A DNA stretch of 64,000 nucleotides from Bradyrhizobium algeriense (GTDB taxonomy: Bacteria; Pseudomonadota; Alphaproteobacteria; Rhizobiales; Xanthobacteraceae). The DNA lies in assembly GCF_036924595.1 (NCBI RefSeq), contig NZ_JAZHRV010000001.1:6138001-6202000 (forward strand). The letters run 5' to 3'. Of this stretch, positions 27,573 to 35,910 are shown piece by piece (position 1 is the first letter of the stretch; each line of letters opens with the position of its first letter). The position numbers and the translations under genes were made by a program. Under the pieces are notes generated by a model. The model did not search any database. It saw only the letters and a program-made list of their open reading frames with translations, and had not been told where the DNA came from.

Positions 27573-27905
27573 ATGGACGACGACAAGGATAAAAACGTAA
27601 TCGAGAAGTTGGTCGATAAGATCAACGACGCCGTCGAAAACATAACAACCACGGTATCGGACGCCGTGCAACATGCAATGGAGCCAGACCCCGTGAAGCC
27701 GGGCGAACAACCCGTTACCTATATGCCGATGGCCGGTGACGGTTTACTAGCCGACCCTATGATGCCGCCATTTGTGGTAATTCCTCGTCGAAAGAAATCA
27801 ACTTCGAAGAACGCGCCAAAAGAGTCTGGTAAGAACGCGGCTAAGAAAACCGTCAAGAAGTCAGCAACGACCGCTAAGAAGGTTGCAAAGAAAACGAAGC
27901 GATGA
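27573..27905 (+). CDS. Small protein with histone H1-like lysine-rich tail
   Basis: This 110-aa protein has two contrasting parts. Residues 1-40 are acidic and amphipathic (DKNVIEKLVDKINDAVENIT). A Pro/Met-rich linker leads to a C-terminal tail of Lys, Ala, Ser and Thr (NAAKKTVKKSATTAKKVAKK) like eukaryotic H1 or bacterial H1-like proteins. The tail could bind nucleic acid. CTGGAGGGCG lies just before the ATG. Just downstream, around 27980-28056, an orphan Lys-rich reading (KADLKKRAEKKAKRMLLKEP) looks like debris of a related gene. Confidence 0.65.
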   Translation: MDDDKDKNVIEKLVDKINDAVENITTTVSDAVQHAMEPDPVKPGEQPVTYMPMAGDGLLADPMMPPFVVIPRRKKSTSKNAPKESGKNAAKKTVKKSATTAKKVAKKTKR

Positions 27906-28161
27906 AGTCGAGGCGAAAGTGAACTCGACTCTCAAAGTTTGGACGCCGGGAACACGGACTTTGATCGATAAGATTTAAGGCCGATCTCAAGAAGCGTGCG
28001 GAGAAGAAGGCCAAACGAATGCTCCTGAAGGAGCCCAAATGGCAGGCGAAACGTTAAGGGTTAATCGATCACCTCGTCGGAAGCGCTGCGTTCTTTGAAC
28101 AGCGTTCTCAGCAAGCGTTATCCGACCGAAATACCGACGGCTTTGCGCGGGGGAAGATCCG

Positions 28162-28980
28162 ATGGAGTCGAGCAGTGCAGATTTTTCGACGATACTAAAC
28201 CGCATTCTTGATACGGCGGCGGACAACCTCAGGATCGCAAAGATTCTGGTTCAGATGGGCCTCGATCCCAACAGCATCACCTACGACGCACTATTCAATC
28301 GGCTGCTGGAAATTGTGCTAGCCAACATTACGCTTGCCAACATGTTCGCTCTGGTTGGCGCCATCTTTCTTGTCGCTACCTTGCTGATGCATACAATGGT
28401 GCCGCTGCGCGTCGCGAACATGGCCGGCTGTACATTCTTCGTCGCCTTTGGCGCGCTTTCAGGAAACGTCGCGACTTTTATCTTGTATCTGCTGTTGCTG
28501 CCTATCAATGCAATTCGCCTCCGTCAAATGCTCAATCTGATCAAGAGGGCACGTATCGCGACGGAGGGCGATACCTCATTGGAATGGCTCAAACCTTTCA
28601 TGACCGAGCGCAAATATCGCCGGGGCGATAAATTGTTCAAGAAGGATGATGCGGCCACCGAAATGTTCTTGACGGTCACAGGAAAGTTTTTGGTCAGGGA
28701 AATCGACGTCGAACTTCCGCCGGGACGACTGATGGGCGAGCTTGGTTTCCTTACTCCCAATAAACGGCGAACCGCGACCGTCGAATGCATTGAAGACGGG
28801 CAGGTGATGACTATAACTTATGATAGGCTGCTCGAGATCTACTTTCAAAATCCGCAATTCGGTTACTACTTTCTCGTGCTGACCAGCCAGCGCCTGCTGG
28901 AGAACATCTCGCGGCTAGAAGGAATTATCGCACAAGAAAAAGCCGCGCGGCAGACTCCAGCCACGGATGATATAGCTTAA
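28162..28980 (+). CDS. Membrane protein with cyclic-nucleotide-binding domain
   Basis: This 272-aa protein has three membrane segments at about residues 52-72 (IVLANITLANMFALVGAIFL), 75-90 and 95-118 (FFVAFGALSGNVATFILYLL). A CRP-like cyclic-nucleotide-binding domain follows (~145-245: KYRRGDKLFKKDDAATEMFL; GKFLVREIDVELPPGRLMGE; LGFLTPNKRRTATVECIEDG). The order resembles Popeye-domain proteins. The phosphate-binding cassette reads GELGFLTPNKRRTATV, lacking the canonical Arg-Ser pair spacing only slightly. It may sense cAMP or cGMP at the membrane; a nucleotide cyclase is encoded on the same island at 13174. Confidence 0.82.
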   Translation: MESSSADFSTILNRILDTAADNLRIAKILVQMGLDPNSITYDALFNRLLEIVLANITLANMFALVGAIFLVATLLMHTMVPLRVANMAGCTFFVAFGALSGNVATFILYLLLLPINAIRLRQMLNLIKRARIATEGDTSLEWLKPFMTERKYRRGDKLFKKDDAATEMFLTVTGKFLVREIDVELPPGRLMGELGFLTPNKRRTATVECIEDGQVMTITYDRLLEIYFQNPQFGYYFLVLTSQRLLENISRLEGIIAQEKAARQTPATDDIA

Positions 28981-29413
28981 CCGTTGGCTCTTGATGTCCG
29001 CACTTTGGGTAACAGGACGTCCCCACGCAGTGCGGGTCTCGCGACGCAACGATATCCGGTGGGTCATTCGCGGCGATTTGCCGGTGCACTGACCACTTCC
29101 GATCTACCCCGATAAGCAGACATTCGCAGGGTGCGTCGGCATGTCTCAAAGGTGCCAGAAGGCGACATGCACCCTTCCGCGGCCCGCGACTGTGCAGTAC
29201 CATCGTGACCGGCGGGACGTGCCGCAGCCCAGCTTGTTCGCGGCAAACTCGCCTGGCTGTCACGATGTCCTTCATGGAAAGCCTCTTTAGCGAGACCGTT
29301 GACCTTGGAGAAGAAGACCGGCGACCTGAACGACTAAATCGTTATGGTTCCGTTGCGGTCACGATCCGCGAACCGACGAACCGACGGGATGTGAGACGGT
29401 GGCTAATGCATTG
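28981..29413. repeat. Gap with interspersed repeat remnant, copy 7 (29060-29158)
   Basis: GGGTCATTCGCGGCGATTTG, ACCACTTCCGATCTACCCCG, ATAAGCAGACATTCGCAGGG and GTCGGCATGTCTCAAAGGTG. It shares its last word with copy 4. No gene is visible in the rest of the gap. Confidence 0.65.
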
Positions 29414-30097
29414 ATGACGACATTCGTTCTAATTCCCGGAGCTGGCGGTGCTGCATGGTATTGGCATCGCGTCCTGCCATTGCTCAAGCAAGCCGGTCAC
29501 GAGGCGCTTGCCGTCGACCTCCCCGGTGACGACGCTCACGCAGGCCTACACGCCTACGCCGACCTCGTCGTCGCCTCGATCGGGAAGCGAAACGACGTGA
29601 CACTCGTTGCCCAATCGATGGGCGCATTTACGGCAGCGCTCGTGTGCACTCGCGCTCGGACGCCGATTCGCATGCTCGCCTTCGTGAACGCGATGATCCC
29701 TCTTCCCGGCGAAACGGCCGGTGAGTGGTGGGATCACACTGGATGGCTCGAAGCGCGGAAGGCTGCGGCCAAGCGTAGTGGCTACAGCGTCGAGTTCGAT
29801 CTCGCCACGTATTTCCTCCATGATGTGCCAAAGGATGTCGCCAAAGAAGGAGCCGCGCACGAGCGCCAGGAATCCGAGATCGCCTTCAGCGAGCCCGCGA
29901 ACTTCCAAGCGTGGCCCGACGTTCCGATTCACGTGGTAGTTGGTAAAGACGATCGGTTCTTTCCGCGTGACTTTCAGGCGCGCGTGGCACACCAGCGGCT
30001 CGGCAAGACCATTGACGAAATCCCAGGTGGCCACCTGGTTGCGCTCTCCCATCCACGCGAACTCGCCGAACTCCTGCTTGCCTACGTCGCGCAATAG
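29414..30097 (+). CDS. Alpha/beta hydrolase, EstC/salicylate-esterase type
   Basis: This 227-aa protein is an alpha/beta hydrolase. The oxyanion region is TFVLIPGAGGAAWYWHRV, the nucleophile elbow VAQSMGAF (Ser68), the acid lies in VVVGKDDRFFP, and the catalytic His in IPGGHLVALSHPRELAELL. The pattern fits plant-like methyl esterases and bacterial EstC or pyrethroid-hydrolase homologs. The GTG at 29399 would add five residues; neither start has a strong ribosome binding site. Substrate unknown; cytoplasmic by lack of a signal. Confidence 0.85.
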   Translation: MTTFVLIPGAGGAAWYWHRVLPLLKQAGHEALAVDLPGDDAHAGLHAYADLVVASIGKRNDVTLVAQSMGAFTAALVCTRARTPIRMLAFVNAMIPLPGETAGEWWDHTGWLEARKAAAKRSGYSVEFDLATYFLHDVPKDVAKEGAAHERQESEIAFSEPANFQAWPDVPIHVVVGKDDRFFPRDFQARVAHQRLGKTIDEIPGGHLVALSHPRELAELLLAYVAQ

Positions 30098-30387
30098 GGT
30101 ATGCGAGCCATTGGAGCGATTTTGCAGCCCGCTGCCCGGCCGCGAGGCCACTCTGAGCTGATTCAGGTCAGTCCGGTCGGTTTGATCACGAGCCGACAAC
30201 TTCCCATCCAGTTTTATAAGCAGACTTGGTCAGCGTCGGTCGGCGTGGCATGTTGCGGAAATTTACTAGCCAAGCTTGCCCCCTAACATTTGATTTGGTG
30301 GACGACGGTCTCTTCTCGATAAGATGGAGATCGAGGCGACGATTTCTTTCGACTGGCTTGCAAGGCCTGTCGTCAGGGGAAATCGCG

Positions 30388-30576
30388 ATGACCGTCAAGG
30401 AGCTCATAGTTCGACTGCAGGCGCTTCCCAACCAGGATGCGCTTGCAATTATTGCAAGCGGCAATGCAAACGAGTGGCTGGTAGCCACTGGCATCGTTGA
30501 GCGCGGTATTTCACCGTCACCTGCAAACCCGGATTTTGTCGTACCAGGCAAAGATCCTGGCGTGGAGATCATCTAG
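30388..30576 (+). CDS. Small conserved hypothetical protein
   Basis: This 62-aa protein starts at the ATG at 30388, which has CAGGGGAAA upstream. It has an N-terminal helix (MTVKELIVRLQALPNQDALA), a strand-like segment (NEWLVATGIVERG) and a Pro/Gly-rich end. This style, TVKELIxxLQxxPxxxxV, recalls short phage and rhizobial proteins of unknown role. The 30098-30387 gap before it contains only a diverged repeat piece (CCAGTTTTATAAGCAGAC). Confidence 0.5.
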   Translation: MTVKELIVRLQALPNQDALAIIASGNANEWLVATGIVERGISPSPANPDFVVPGKDPGVEII

Positions 30577-30909
30577 CGGCTTCTCCTGCCAAACGAAAAT
30601 TAATTCGCGACGGTGCCAACCACACCTAAGTCCTGTAACACCGTCTGGTTTTGGTCCAATTCCGGACTGTTCCAAATAGGCGGGTAATGTGGTACTGAAT
30701 CTCTCTCGGCACGCCAAAGCGATGTGAGCTTTGGGAGAGGCCCGCGATAACTCCGCGATCTGGCCATACAGGCGAGGTGACGTTTCCATCGCGCGCGTTG
30801 CCCGACAGCAAGTGAGTGCGGGTAGCGGTCCATTGACGCGGCGACGCGAGAGTTAACTTACCGCGCAAGACGGTCCATGGCGGACGGGGCGTTTGCTTAG
30901 GGGGTCATC
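30577..30909. other. Gap with a short repeat fragment
   Basis: TTTTGGTCCAATTCCGGACT at 30653-30672 is the right-half word of the interspersed repeat. Nothing else in this 330-bp gap is recognised; it precedes the acetamidase gene. Confidence 0.45.
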
Positions 30910-32235
30910 ATGTCGGTGAACCACGGCGACGGAAATGAGAACGCCCACCCTCACCATCACGCCTGCACCAATCTCTTTGGCTGCGGCGACGAGAAGGGCA
31001 CGGGCATCATCCGCGAGGACATCAAGGATGCCGCGTTCGACAATCGCGCGTCCGATACCCTCCTCCACATGGACGAGGTCGATCAGGAGACGCTCGACGG
31101 CTATCTGTCGGCGCGCGGTCATTGGCGGCGCAAGTTCCTGCAAGCAAGCAGCTTCATGGGTGCGCTCGCCGCGATCGAGCCGTGGTTTGCGAGGCTGGCG
31201 CGGGCGCAGGAGGCCGGCGCGGCGCCAAAGCGCCAATCCGATCGTGGAGGCCGCGTGCACGTGGTCCCGTCGACTAAGGAGACGGTGCAGCTCGGCGTGT
31301 ACGACGCCAACCTAGCGCCCATTCTCGCGATCGATTCAGGCGACGTCATCAGCTTTCCCGATACCTGGTCGCACTTCCTCAATGAAATGCAGCCTGGCGT
31401 GCCGATCGACAGGCTGGCGAAGCTGCGGGTCGACAATCCCGGCAGAGGGCCGCATTCGATCATCGGACCGATCGCCGTAAACAAGGCCGAGCCGGGCGAT
31501 GTGTTGGAGATCCGCTACCAGCGGATCCGTCCCTACGAATGGGGCGCCGTCTTCAACAACCCGGGCTCGCTGGGGACCGGCCTGCTGCCGCAGGACTATG
31601 CTCAGGGGCAGATCAAGTATGTCGATCTCGACCTGCGCGCCATGAAGGGCAAGTTCATGCCCAACATCACCATTCCGTTGAAGCCCTTCCAAGGCACCTT
31701 GGGCGTTGCGCCACCCGATGGCTATTTCCCGCCCTTGAGTCCCGGCGTCACCAGCTCGGTGCCGCCGGGCCCGCACGCGGGCAATCTCGATCTCAGCGAG
31801 CTGTCCGAGGGCTCGACGCTCTACATCCCGGTGTGGAAGCCGGGCGCCCTCATCTATACGGGTGATAGCCACGCGGTGCAGGGGGACGGCGAGATTTCGC
31901 TCACAGCGCTGGAGACGCGGATGAAAGAGCTGCGCATCCAGATCATCCTCCACAAGCAGAAGAACCTGGCCTGGCCCGTGGCGGAGACGGACACACATTG
32001 GATCGTCATCGGGCTCGACAAGGACCTGAACACGGCGATGGCACTTGCTGCGCGCAATGCGATCAAGTTCCTGGCGACCCGGGCGAAGATCAGCGAGCTC
32101 GACGCCTACGCGCTGTGCAGCGTGGCGGTGAGCTTCCGCGTGACCCAGGTGGTAGACATCGTGCGCGGCGTCCACGCACTGATACCGAAGACCATCTTCG
32201 CTCCCCAGCTCAGGCGCGAGATGACGATGGTGTGA
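30910..32235 (+). CDS. Acetamidase/formamidase-family protein with Tat-like signal
   Basis: This 441-aa member of the FmdA/AmdA family hydrolyses short amides to ammonia and the acid. Residues ~70-100 hold a twin-arginine motif followed by a hydrophobic stretch (RRKFLQASSFMGALAAIEPW), which suggests Tat export despite the long His-rich leader (HPHHHACTN). The catalytic core begins near residue 115 (VHVVPSTKETVQLGVYDANL) and includes the family blocks GPIAVNKAEPGDVLEIRY and TGDSHAVQGDGEI, the latter carrying likely active-site residues. AGGGGG lies 9 bases upstream of the ATG. It probably serves nitrogen acquisition. The His-rich N-terminus is unusual. Confidence 0.87.
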   Translation: MSVNHGDGNENAHPHHHACTNLFGCGDEKGTGIIREDIKDAAFDNRASDTLLHMDEVDQETLDGYLSARGHWRRKFLQASSFMGALAAIEPWFARLARAQEAGAAPKRQSDRGGRVHVVPSTKETVQLGVYDANLAPILAIDSGDVISFPDTWSHFLNEMQPGVPIDRLAKLRVDNPGRGPHSIIGPIAVNKAEPGDVLEIRYQRIRPYEWGAVFNNPGSLGTGLLPQDYAQGQIKYVDLDLRAMKGKFMPNITIPLKPFQGTLGVAPPDGYFPPLSPGVTSSVPPGPHAGNLDLSELSEGSTLYIPVWKPGALIYTGDSHAVQGDGEISLTALETRMKELRIQIILHKQKNLAWPVAETDTHWIVIGLDKDLNTAMALAARNAIKFLATRAKISELDAYALCSVAVSFRVTQVVDIVRGVHALIPKTIFAPQLRREMTMV

Positions 32236-32723
32236 GCGGCTCGAGTGCGGCGCCGACTTCCGCTGTGGGTCAATCGCGTCGGTTTGACCCTCCGCCGGTG
32301 ACTTCCGTTCTTCCCCCAGCTTCGGACATGTCGCTGCACCGCAGTAACTGACGCGATGGGCCACAAGCAGAAAATGCGCCCACGCGCATGCGTAAGCTTT
32401 ACTGCCACAAGCAGGGCTGCCTCGCGCTTGCGCTCCGCTTACCAAATGATGCAGTATTGATGCGCAACTAGGGCGAGTGATGGCGCCAGTTATCCTTTGC
32501 ACTCGCAGTGATATTGCCACATTGCCTCGTGCTGTCCGCCTCCGCGCAAAGCACTGAGAAGTTCATGAATAGCGTGCTGAGTTGTGCTGGTGGTCTAACG
32601 GTCAGTATCGATACAAAACTCTTAGGTTCAGTTCGTTCCCTATACGAAGGAGATCGAACGGAGGGACCGCACATTTAAAGTCTGAGACGTCGTTTCTTTC
32701 GAAGATGCCCGAGGCAGACAGGC
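32236..32723. repeat. Gap with interspersed repeat remnant, copy 8 (32253-32348)
   Basis: CGACTTCCGCTGTGGGTCAA, TCGCGTCGGTTTGACCCTCC, GGTGACTTCCGTTCTTCC and TCGGACATGTCGCTGCACCG. The rest of the gap to 32723 shows no gene. Confidence 0.65.
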
Positions 32724-32992
32724 TTGCTTGGGATAGCCATCGGGATCCTGCTTGGCAACCAAGCGCTGGCAGCGCCGACTTCGACGTTCATGAATGCTGT
32801 CGCAGCGTGCGGCGTGGGATCGAAGTGTCTATTGATGCTAAACTACAAGGCTCTATGCAGAGCTGGTACGAACAGAAATCAACGGAGGGGCGCGCAACTC
32901 ATACAATTTTGGTCGAAATAGCAAAGCCGTTGCCGCAGGGAAAAGTCTATGAGCTTTATCTCGATTGCTTGAAGACCTTGGTGAAGGACTGA
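32724..32992 (+). pseudogene. Exported small protein, frameshifted
   Basis: One frame encodes a signal-like segment (MLGIAIGILLGNQALAAPTS) and TFMNAVAACGVGS. The sensible continuation then lies in another frame: IEVSIDAKLQGSMQSWYEQK, ATHTILVEIAKPLPQGKVYE. The switch falls at about 32815-32830. Together they would make a secreted protein of about 90 residues. A single indel, real or a sequencing error, explains the break. The start is uncertain. Confidence 0.45.
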
Positions 32993-33137
32993 AACAATCT
33001 TCTGATGGAGATAAACCTAACTCTTCCGCTATATGCATCGGCTTGAGCCTTATCCGTCGCTCTTGAACTGCATGGAGCGTAAGTCTCGCCGCCTTGGGGC
33101 GACCTGACGTGACGTCTCCGTTAAGGAGGACCATGTG

Positions 33138-35810
33138 ATGCCAACCCCAAGAGCAATGTTGGATCTCTCGAGTTACGCCGGGGTTCTGCCCTATGCGAGT
33201 GAGCTGACCGGCACATTTCAGCCAATGATTGGTTGGAAAGGTGGCAGGTCCAGCGGAAGGTTCGAAGCAGGAGCGGCCCGCGACAGGCGCAAATTGCTCG
33301 ATCGGTTCGCCGAGCAGTTTCAGGCCAAGGTAGAGATGGCCGCTGCAGCCGCGGGGACACCGGGCGACCTGCTCGACATCCAGATCGGCGTTATCCCGTC
33401 CCGCTTGCGGATGCAGGGCACGAGCATGCTGCTTTCTGTAATCGCCAGCAGATTGCCGCCCGAGCCTCCCTCCGGAAACGGAGCAACATGGAAAGACTTC
33501 ATCAACCAAGATGCATTGAGCAGCATAATCGAGGAGATAGAGAACAACCTCGAAGCGGTGCTGAAGAGAAGCGCCCGCAATGCAGAGGCTGTCGAACGCG
33601 TCAGGAGTATCGCCGAAAGCGAATCCCGGCTTGCGGCCGCATTGCTCATGCTCGTTGCAAAAGACGAAACGGGTATTCTCAACTCCCTCTTCTATTTTGC
33701 GGACGTCGAGAAGATCATCGGCCAAAGCCTCGACGATCTTCGTGCCGGTAGCGACCGGATTGTGCCAGGCGTCGACCCGACTGACCGCGATCAGCTTTCG
33801 GGCGGTGTCATTTCCCCGCTCGGGATCATTCACCTTTACCGTCAATATTTCTTCGAGCTCGACACTTTCCTGGGTACACCGGTGCATCACGTATGGCTGG
33901 CTCCGGGGGCAACAGTCGAACTGAATGAAATCCATACACGTAAGGAAGTCACCGAACGATTGCTGTCGCGGCTGATCGAGACGATTCGAACCAGCGAACA
34001 AACCGTCACGGTGCGCGACGAATTGTCGGACGAGATGCGAGAGGATTCGTCCAACGACTTGAGCCTCGGCGCCTCTGTCACCGCATCCTATCCGAAGGTC
34101 TCGGCCACCGCTACTTTCGACATGTCGCGCACACAGGAACGTTCGCGCGAAGAGCTCCACAAGCAGTCGCGCGAACAATCTTCCAAAATCGCGGCCTCTA
34201 TCCGCTCCAACTACCAGTCGACCTTCCGCTCGACAACGGAGTTAACCGATACATCGAGCGTCAAGCACGTCTTCGCTAACCCCGGCAACGACCTTAAGAA
34301 CTACGAGTTACGCCGCAAGATGCGTCAGGTGGCGATCCAGGTGCAGGATATCGGCTCGTTCCTTTCCTGGCAGAGCTATGTTGACGATCCGGGGCGCGAG
34401 CTCGGCGTCGCGCAACTAGTTCATGTCGCCAAGCCCGCGTCGTTCGATTCGATCCCAGATCCCGAACTGCCGGCGCGGCATGAACCGTTCGCCGAAACCG
34501 ACAAGGCGCTAACGATTCCCTTTCTTCCGGTCCGCGGCGGGGCCGACAATCGCGGGGAGGTCTATCGCAACGGGGTTGAGGAGAATGACGAAGAGACCTG
34601 GGGAAGCCTTGAGCGTATCCAGGCCGACTTTCCGCAAACCGTGTATTGCGCTAAGCCGAACCATGAACTGTCCGCGGTCGAATTGCGACCAACCGATGCC
34701 GTGCAATTGTCCGTTCGGAATTTGCAGAGCGAGGCTGGCTCGGCCAGCAAAGCGACCTTCACTGTCCACCTCGATCTTGTCAGCTTCGACGGTAAGCCCC
34801 AGCTCAACGTGCCCATGGTGTTGCACTGGGTCCCAAACGCCAATGCCAACACAGAGATCGATGCAAGCATAAAGGAGATCGAAACGAACCGGACGAACGC
34901 GATGCGCGCGGAAGTCGAAAAGGCCTTCGTCGAAGCTGTCAGGGAACGAGTCACAGCCGTAAGCAAGATAGTGCGCCGCCCTTCGACCGACCTACGCGAG
35001 GAAGAGCGGATCGTTGTCTATCGCCGGCTCGTGCAGGACATGTTGATGAACAAGCTGCGCATGCCCGACGATCGCACCCGTCACATCGCGGCAGAAGTCA
35101 TTAATTCGATCTTCGACGTCGAAAAGATGCTCTATTATGTTGCACCAGAATGGTGGCGGCCGCGGTTACACCATTCGCAGCAGGAATTCGCATCGGGAGC
35201 AGCGGGCGCCGGCGGAGCCACGCTCCCGCTGGTTGGCTGGGGCGGCACGCGCGAGGTGGGCCGCGACAATTACATGATCACAGACGACTCCGAACCGGCC
35301 CGGCTCGGCAGCTCGCTCGGCTGGCTGCTCCAGCTCGATGGCGATAACATGCGCAACGCATTCCTCAACGCGCCCTGGGTGAAGGCGGTGATCCCGATCC
35401 GCCCGGGCCAGGAAGCTACCGCGCTGAAATGGCTGGCCAGCGTTGAGGTCGAGGGAGCCAACGGGCTCGATGCGGTCTATTCGGGCGACGACTCCGAAGT
35501 GACGCTGGACGGCACGCCTTACAACCAGCTCACAATCTTTGAAGTGCTCCAAGATCTCGCTGAACGGATCAAACAGAAGCACCAGGCCTCGGAGAAGATC
35601 ACCGAATATGACCTCGGCGACAACAACACCGTTCACGCCCGCCCCGTCGATCGGGTGTTCGAGTATGGCTTTAACCCGCTCCAAGGAGGCTTTTCGATGC
35701 CGGACGACGACAAGTTTCCGATCGTCGACCAATGGGTCGAGATCTTGCCGACGGATCAGATCGTACCGGTGGAGGTGACGTACGATCCGATTACCGGACG
35801 GCAGGTCTAA
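33138..35810 (+). CDS. Large protein of unknown function, first of an orphan pair
   Basis: This 890-aa protein is not assigned to any family I can name. AAGGAGGA seven bases before the ATG at 33138 decides the start; the ATG at 33133 runs straight into TGA. No signal peptide or membrane segment is evident. Residues ~60-200 are helical (SSIIEEIENNLEAVLKRSAR). A highly charged coiled-coil-like stretch (~290-370) contains TVTVRDELSDEMREDSSNDL and RTQERSREELHKQSREQSSK, with a Ser/Thr-rich beta segment ASVTASYPKVSATATFDMSR between. NYELRRKMRQVAIQVQDIGS and SWQSYVDDPGRELGVAQLVH look strongly conserved in style; I faintly recall similar text in unannotated myxobacterial and cyanobacterial proteins. 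A second large orphan gene follows 100 bp downstream. Confidence 0.8.
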   Translation: MPTPRAMLDLSSYAGVLPYASELTGTFQPMIGWKGGRSSGRFEAGAARDRRKLLDRFAEQFQAKVEMAAAAAGTPGDLLDIQIGVIPSRLRMQGTSMLLSVIASRLPPEPPSGNGATWKDFINQDALSSIIEEIENNLEAVLKRSARNAEAVERVRSIAESESRLAAALLMLVAKDETGILNSLFYFADVEKIIGQSLDDLRAGSDRIVPGVDPTDRDQLSGGVISPLGIIHLYRQYFFELDTFLGTPVHHVWLAPGATVELNEIHTRKEVTERLLSRLIETIRTSEQTVTVRDELSDEMREDSSNDLSLGASVTASYPKVSATATFDMSRTQERSREELHKQSREQSSKIAASIRSNYQSTFRSTTELTDTSSVKHVFANPGNDLKNYELRRKMRQVAIQVQDIGSFLSWQSYVDDPGRELGVAQLVHVAKPASFDSIPDPELPARHEPFAETDKALTIPFLPVRGGADNRGEVYRNGVEENDEETWGSLERIQADFPQTVYCAKPNHELSAVELRPTDAVQLSVRNLQSEAGSASKATFTVHLDLVSFDGKPQLNVPMVLHWVPNANANTEIDASIKEIETNRTNAMRAEVEKAFVEAVRERVTAVSKIVRRPSTDLREEERIVVYRRLVQDMLMNKLRMPDDRTRHIAAEVINSIFDVEKMLYYVAPEWWRPRLHHSQQEFASGAAGAGGATLPLVGWGGTREVGRDNYMITDDSEPARLGSSLGWLLQLDGDNMRNAFLNAPWVKAVIPIRPGQEATALKWLASVEVEGANGLDAVYSGDDSEVTLDGTPYNQLTIFEVLQDLAERIKQKHQASEKITEYDLGDNNTVHARPVDRVFEYGFNPLQGGFSMPDDDKFPIVDQWVEILPTDQIVPVEVTYDPITGRQV

Positions 35811-35910
35811 TGGGCCCAGTTAGGGGGAGTGAAGATGCCGAGGCAACTGGTCAGGCCGGACGATACCGTGGTCTTCGACTGATCGCGCCCGAGGCCCAAG
35901 GAGAAGGCTG

